Source: Streptomyces halobius (GTDB lineage Bacteria; Actinomycetota; Actinomycetes; Streptomycetales; Streptomycetaceae). From it: a stretch of 64,000 nt of DNA. This document shows, one piece after another, positions 60,369 to 64,000 of the stretch. The stretch lies in assembly GCF_023277745.1 (NCBI RefSeq), contig NZ_CP086322.1, positions 5,084,001-5,148,000 on the forward strand. Direction: 5' to 3'. Under the pieces are notes generated by a model, which ran no database searches, had not been told where the DNA came from, and saw only the letters and a program-made list of their open reading frames with translations. How positions within the stretch are numbered: position 1 is the stretch's first letter; each line of letters starts with the position of its first letter. A program made the translations under genes and the position numbers.

Positions 60369-61741
60369 CGCACAGCTCGTCCGGCGAGCACGGGCCCCGT
60401 CCTGACGGCCCTGAGCGCGACGCGCCTCGCGCCGGCCGTGCCGAGCGGCGCCGCCTCCCGGCGCGTTGGCCGGCAGGCATCCGGCCTCGCTCATTGCGCT
60501 GGAGATCGGTGCTGTTCCTGGCGGCCGTGTGCTGCCTGGTGGCCGGGCTGCTCGGCGTCCTGGTCCATGTCATCGTCACCGGGCAGACCGTCAAGCAGGC
60601 CCGCACCCAGGCCCTGACCCGCCTCGAAGCCGCCACGCGCGCCTACACCAACGGCGCGCCTCTGCCGGCGCACGCCTCCCTCGACCCGCCCGCCCTGCCC
60701 ACCCAGCTGCGCGCGCTCGCGCACCGCGGTGAGCGCGGCACCGCCCTGGGCACCTTCGCCCAAGCCCCGACCATGTGGGCTGCCATCCCGGCGCGCGGCG
60801 GCAAGGCGCTGGCTGCCCGATACGACTACACCGCAGGCGCCGCAACCATCCGGGGCCTGGACCAGGCCATCGGCCTGTCCGCCGCACTCGCCATCGCCAC
60901 CACCGTCGGCGTGGGCGCCTTCGCCTCCTCCCGCGTGACCCGTCGCCTGCACCACACCGCCGATGTCGCCCGCCGGATCAGCGCCGGCGACCTCGATGCC
61001 CGCGTCGCCGACCCGAGAACCGACAACGGCGCAGGCCGGTGCCTGGACGAGATCGCCGCGGTCTCCGCCGCCCTCGACGCGATGGCCACGACCCTGCAGG
61101 GCAAGCTGCACAGCGAGCAGCGCTTCACCGCCGACGTCGCCCACGAACTGCGCACCCCCCTCGCCGGCCTGCACGTGGCCGCCGGCCTGCTGCCTCCCGG
61201 GCGCCCCACCGAAATGGTCACCGAGCGGATCCAGTCCCTGAACCAGCTGACCGAGGACCTCCTGGAGATCTCCCGCCTCGACTCCCAGACCGAGCAGGCG
61301 GAACTCGACTTCCACCAGATCGCGGACATCGCCGAACGGGCCGTACGGGCCTCCGGGACGCCGACCGAGGTGCGCATTCTGCGCGGCGCCTGGGTGGAGA
61401 CCGACCGGCGCCGCCTGGAGCGCGTACTGGGCAACCTGATCATCAACGCCCATCGCCACGGCACACCGCCGGTCACCCTCACCGTCGACGGACCGGTCCT
61501 CACCGTTCGCGACCACGGCGCCGGCTACCCCGACTACCTCCTGGAAAGCGGCCCCCGACGCTTCCACACCTCCCGCCGCGGCAAAGGCCACGGCCTCGGC
61601 CTGACCATCGCCACCGGCCAAGCACGCCTCATCAACGCCGAACTCCACTTCGCCAACGCCCCCGACGGCGGCGCCCTCACCACCCTCACCCTCCCCACCC
61701 CCACCGACACGCCACAACCACCACCCGAGCCAGGTACGTGA
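60365..61741 (+). CDS. Sensor histidine kinase
   Basis: The protein has 458 residues from the ATG at 60365. Two membrane helices (about 47-71 and 168-188) flank a short outside sensor. HAMP-like DVARRISAGDLDARV follows. The phosphorylated H260 is in FTADVAHELRTPLAGL. The ATP domain has NLIINAHRHG, RDHGAGYP and GKGHGLGLTIA. The tail is Pro/Thr-rich. It resembles CseC-type kinases of Streptomyces. No response regulator gene is adjacent, so its partner is elsewhere (possibly the orphan at 3063-3761, but that is a guess). Confidence 0.92.
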   Translation: MTHSSSGEHGPRPDGPERDAPRAGRAERRRLPARWPAGIRPRSLRWRSVLFLAAVCCLVAGLLGVLVHVIVTGQTVKQARTQALTRLEAATRAYTNGAPLPAHASLDPPALPTQLRALAHRGERGTALGTFAQAPTMWAAIPARGGKALAARYDYTAGAATIRGLDQAIGLSAALAIATTVGVGAFASSRVTRRLHHTADVARRISAGDLDARVADPRTDNGAGRCLDEIAAVSAALDAMATTLQGKLHSEQRFTADVAHELRTPLAGLHVAAGLLPPGRPTEMVTERIQSLNQLTEDLLEISRLDSQTEQAELDFHQIADIAERAVRASGTPTEVRILRGAWVETDRRRLERVLGNLIINAHRHGTPPVTLTVDGPVLTVRDHGAGYPDYLLESGPRRFHTSRRGKGHGLGLTIATGQARLINAELHFANAPDGGALTTLTLPTPTDTPQPPPEPGT

Positions 61742-61821
61742 CGGCCAGGGCACGGAGCGGCGAAGGCCGGACGCGCGAGAGGTCACGCCTGAGAGGTCAC
61801 GCCTGAGGGAGGGCTTCGACG

Positions 61822-61953
61822 GTCTTCGCCCGGCTGACACGACTCCGTTTCTACGACCTGCGGCACACCGGCAACACCCTGGCGGCGGGGAAGACCGGAG
61901 GCCTCAGCTGGGCCGACGAGCAGTCGGCCCAGCTGAGGGGCGCCCGGCTGTGA
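61822..61953 (+). pseudogene. Tyrosine recombinase (integrase) relic
   Basis: The frame ending at the TGA at 61951 reads VFARLTRLRFYDLRHTGNTL followed by AAGKTGGLSW. This includes the integrase box with the catalytic HxxR equivalent (DLRHTGNTLAA). The real proteins continue into a MGHxS block with the catalytic Tyr. Here the frame drifts into the hairpin sequence and stops. Only about 20 residues are recognisable. Confidence 0.65.
61903..61937. repeat. Perfect 15-bp inverted repeat, 5-base loop
   Basis: CTCAGCTGGGCCGAC and GTCGGCCCAGCTGAG around GAGCA. It lies inside the integrase relic, about 160 bp after the kinase gene. It may end kinase transcription, or be part of an old attachment or insertion site. 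Confidence 0.9.
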
Positions 61954-62081
61954 TCTCGGCGCTTCGTCATCGGCGTAGTCGCGCGGGGGGAAGACGGCCC
62001 AGATACGCCCTCCCCATCGGGTGCGCTCTGGCGCGCCTGAGTCGTCGGCTCCGCCTGGCGGGCCGAACGGAGGACACGGCC

Positions 62082-62537
62082 TCAAGGACGGAAGATCATG
62101 CAGGTGGTGGTGGCGTGGGCGACCAGCTTGTGCTGGGCGTCCAGCACCTTGCCTTCGGCCGTGGCCGTGCGGCGGCCCGTGTGGATGACGGTGCCTTGGG
62201 CGGTCAGTTTCCCGGCGTCCAGGGGCACGGTGCGGATGTAGTTCACCTTGAGTTCGAGGGTGGTGTAGCCGACGCGGGGCGGGAGGGTGGTGTGGACGGC
62301 GCAGCCCATCACCGAGTCGAGCAACGTGGCGGCGATGCCGCCGTGCACGGTGCCGAGCGGGTTGGCGTGATCGGGCTTGGTGTTCAGGGACATGACGACG
62401 CGTCCCTCTTCCGTCTCGTCGATCTCCATGCCCAACAGGCGTCCTATGGAGGGGAAGGTGGGCTGCTCCTGCTGCTTCTTCTGTGCCCAGCGCAGGAATT
62501 CCAGTCCGGACATGGCAGCGGTGTCGGCGGGTGGCAT
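62082..62537 (-). CDS. PaaI-type hot-dog thioesterase
   Basis: The protein has 151 residues. ATG at 62537, alternative at 62513. The family signature PLGTVHGGIAATLLDSVMG is near 62-80, with GLEFLRWAQKK before it, and VGYTTLELKVNYIRTVPLDA after it. It should cleave acyl-CoA or phenylacyl-CoA thioesters. The gene lies 57 bp past an enoyl-CoA hydratase on the same strand, so the two probably act in one pathway. Confidence 0.92.
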   Translation of the reverse strand: MPPADTAAMSGLEFLRWAQKKQQEQPTFPSIGRLLGMEIDETEEGRVVMSLNTKPDHANPLGTVHGGIAATLLDSVMGCAVHTTLPPRVGYTTLELKVNYIRTVPLDAGKLTAQGTVIHTGRRTATAEGKVLDAQHKLVAHATTTCMIFRP

Positions 62538-62594
62538 GGCGGGTTGTCTCCTCGTTCTCAGGGATTGACGGTGAGTGTGCGGGGCGATCGGGCG

Positions 62595-63401
62595 TCAGAG
62601 TTTGCCGAGGAAGCGGGCGTGGTCGAGTTCGGCCGGGCCGCGGGTCTGGGTGCCGAGTTCGAGCAGGCGGCGGAGGCGTGCCCGGGTCTGTGGGCGGGCC
62701 AGGGCGAGCTTGGTCTGCCGCCACTCCTCGGCCAGTGCGTTGCTGTCGGGCAGAGTGATCGGGTCGACCATGCCTTTTGCGGCGGCGACGGCTTCGGGTG
62801 GGAAGGAGGCGATCCGGCGGGCGAGGCGGTCGACGAAGGCGTTCAGTTCGGCGTCGGGCAGGGCGCGGTTGATCCAGCCGTAGCGCTCGGCGAGTTCGGC
62901 GTCGAAGTCCTCGGCACCAAGAATGATCTCCAGAGCACGGGCCCGGCCGGCCAAGGCGGGGAGCCGCTGGGTGCCGCCGCCTCCGGGGATCAGGCCCACG
63001 CTCACCTCGGGCTGCGCCAGGATGGCCCGCTCGGCGGAGGCGAACCGCATATCGCAGGCCAGGGCGATCTCGCTGCCCGCGCCGCGGGCCCGGCCGGCGA
63101 TCTTGGCGATCGAGACCTTCGGCAGTGCGGCCAGCCGCTGGAGCACCTGCGGCAGGGGCGGCAGGTCGTGCGGAAGGGCCTCGCCCACGGCGGTCAGGTC
63201 CCAGTGCGCGAGGAAGAACTCCGGGTGGGCGCTGTCCAGGACGATGACCTGCACCGCCGCGTCGTCGGCGGCCTCGTCCACCAGGCGGTCCAGGTCGAAG
63301 ACCATGGCCGGGTCGACGAGGTTGATCTCCGGGTTGTCGAAGGTCGCCCACAGGACGCCGTCGGCGACCCGGGTGCGCAGCGTAGTCAGCTCATATCCCA
63401 T
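62595..63401 (-). CDS. Enoyl-CoA hydratase/isomerase family protein
   Basis: The ATG at 63401 (MGYELTTLRTRVADG) has GAGGAGCGAGGC before it, and upstream in-frame codons are unlike the family. The 268-residue protein has the crotonase fold with IAGRARGAGSEIALACDMRF near 105-125 (oxyanion hole) and PEVSVGLIPGGGGTQRLPAL, which carries the catalytic Glu. DNPEINLVD near the start is also typical. It hydrates or isomerises acyl-CoA. It is divergent from an HxlR regulator whose operator sites lie in between. Confidence 0.92.
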   Translation of the reverse strand: MGYELTTLRTRVADGVLWATFDNPEINLVDPAMVFDLDRLVDEAADDAAVQVIVLDSAHPEFFLAHWDLTAVGEALPHDLPPLPQVLQRLAALPKVSIAKIAGRARGAGSEIALACDMRFASAERAILAQPEVSVGLIPGGGGTQRLPALAGRARALEIILGAEDFDAELAERYGWINRALPDAELNAFVDRLARRIASFPPEAVAAAKGMVDPITLPDSNALAEEWRQTKLALARPQTRARLRRLLELGTQTRGPAELDHARFLGKL

Positions 63402-63429
63402 GCCTCGCTCCTCTCCACGCCCCCATTCA

Positions 63430-63444
63430 CTATCTATTCGATAG
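63430..63444. promoter_or_regulatory. HxlR-type operator, site 1
   Basis: CTATC, TATTC, GATAG, then CTACT. It is one of a pair with the same extended consensus CTATC-N5-GATAG-YTACT, 29 bp before the enoyl-CoA hydratase start. Confidence 0.75.
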
Positions 63445-63518
63445 CTACTGTTTTGAGGATAGCCGCGTGGGGCGGATGCGCAAGCCGGCGCGTCGTCCCT
63501 ACGGTTCGGCGCCATCCG

Positions 63519-63533
63519 CTATCCGGAAGATAG
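63519..63533. promoter_or_regulatory. HxlR-type operator, site 2
   Basis: CTATC, CGGAA, GATAG, then TTACT. It lies 52 bp before the HxlR start. With site 1 it suggests control of both divergent genes by HxlR. A third half-site GGATAGC is at about 63457. Confidence 0.75.
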
Positions 63534-63584
63534 TTACTCTCGGAGGGGGGATGGATGAAGACGAGGGAAAAAGGAGGAGCGCAC

Positions 63585-63938
63585 ATGGACGACGCATTGC
63601 GCCCGTACTGCCCGTACTACGCCAAGGCCGTCGAGATGATCGGACGCCGCTGGGCGGGCGCGGTGCTGCGCGCACTCCTGGCCGGCTCCGCCCGCTTCAA
63701 CGAGATCGCCGCCGCGGTCCCTGGCATGACCGACAAACTGCTCTCCCAGCGACTGAAGGACCTCGAAGCGGACGGACTGATCACCCGACGGGTCCACGGC
63801 ACCACCCCCGTACGGATCGAGTACGCCCTCACCGACAAGGGCGCCGCCCTGGGGCAGGTGCTCCTCGCTCTGAACCGCTGGGCCGTCGAGTGGATCGAGC
63901 TCCCCGAGGAGGCCGGGCGCCCGGCTCGATCCGGCTGA
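63585..63938 (+). CDS. HxlR-family transcriptional regulator
   Basis: The ATG at 63585 is preferred over the ATG at 63555 because AAGGAGGAG sits at the proper distance before it. The 117-residue protein opens MDDALRPYCPYYAKAVEMIG. One Cys (PYCPYY) stands at the place where redox-sensing HxlR members carry it. The winged helix follows (MTDKLLSQRLKDLEADGLIT). It probably represses itself and the enoyl-CoA hydratase-thioesterase operon and responds to aldehyde or quinone stress. Confidence 0.93.
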   Translation: MDDALRPYCPYYAKAVEMIGRRWAGAVLRALLAGSARFNEIAAAVPGMTDKLLSQRLKDLEADGLITRRVHGTTPVRIEYALTDKGAALGQVLLALNRWAVEWIELPEEAGRPARSG

Positions 63939-63941
63939 CCG

Positions 63942-64000
63942 TCAGTCCGGCCGGATGTACGGGACTTCGTCGCCGCCCTCTGGGGTCCGGCCCGCTGATC
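63942..64000 (-). CDS. C-terminal end of a gene running off the window
   Basis: A minus-strand frame ends at the TGA at 63944-63942 and reads SAGRTPEGGDEVPYIRPD before it. Codon use is typical of a real gene. The rest lies outside the window. Its stop is three bases from the HxlR stop, a convergent arrangement. Confidence 0.4.
   Translation of the reverse strand, partial: SAGRTPEGGDEVPYIRPD

Larger units (their letters stand above)
61742..62081. other. Intergenic region with integrase relic and hairpin
   Basis: Apart from the relic and the 15-bp hairpin there is a duplicated GAGAGGTCACGCCTGAG at 61778-61807. The right part (61954-62081) has no frame of note. Confidence 0.5.

Overview
The window reads as chromosomal DNA of a Streptomyces-type actinomycete. 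G+C is very high, third codon positions are almost all G or C, and many starts are GTG or TTG. Gene pairs often overlap as ATGA or GTGA. Families typical of Streptomyces are present: DUF5994, DUF6344, HxlR, YtrA-type GntR, a BlaI-type regulator, DUF4097, a CtpI-like P-type ATPase and VanW. No rRNA or tRNA was seen.

Layout. Positions 1-9000 hold the start of a lipoprotein gene, an osmoprotectant ABC importer without its ATPase, an orphan response regulator, a relic of an FtsX-type permease, a quinone oxidoreductase-like enzyme, small zinc-motif proteins, a membrane protein and a zinc-type cation diffusion exporter. Positions 8.9-25.2 kb are a cobalamin block: tsaD, then cobL, cobM, cbiD, cobK, an aldo/keto reductase, cobIJ-cobH-cobG and, behind a cobalamin riboswitch, cobN. 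Together cobI, G, J, M, cbiD, K, L and H can take precorrin-2 to hydrogenobyrinic acid, and cobN supplies the large cobaltochelatase subunit. The late genes (cobB, O, Q, D, S, T) are not in the window. cbiD stands where cobF would be expected in the aerobic route.

Positions 25.2-29.7 kb are an accessory stretch: a compact minus-strand run of tiny genes ending in a 38-residue peptide ORF and an extended isoaspartate-methyltransferase-like enzyme, plus a GntR repressor gene flanked by two matching palindromes, a methyltransferase and an ABM monooxygenase. Positions 29.7-36 kb hold an LCP cell-wall ligase and a BlaI-type repressor with three copies of the same operator. Those copies sit before a small gene, before the repressor itself, and between terB and a desaturase operon. 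Positions 36-42.9 kb carry an M50 protease with CBS domains, a PP2C phosphatase, a CapA-like protein, a CBS-BON protein and an ATPase. Positions 43-49 kb carry a ribbon-helix-helix regulator behind a cluster of TGGYGCCA sites, DUF4097, a DrrAB-like exporter, a P450 relic, an MmpS-like protein and a membrane protein with its YtrA-type regulator.

An IS701-family element (TIRs, CTAG duplication, transposase) has inserted directly after that regulator. Beyond it lie a methyltransferase, a VanW protein, a protein-kinase relic, the 1620-residue CtpI-like ATPase, a secreted protein, a lipoprotein coupled to a sensor kinase, an integrase relic with a 15-bp perfect hairpin, a thioesterase and enoyl-CoA hydratase pair, and an HxlR regulator with two matched operators.

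Three things stand out across the window. Gene relics are frequent (permease, P450, kinase, integrase). In-frame and intergenic minisatellites are unusually common. Repeated palindromes link regulators to their neighbours.
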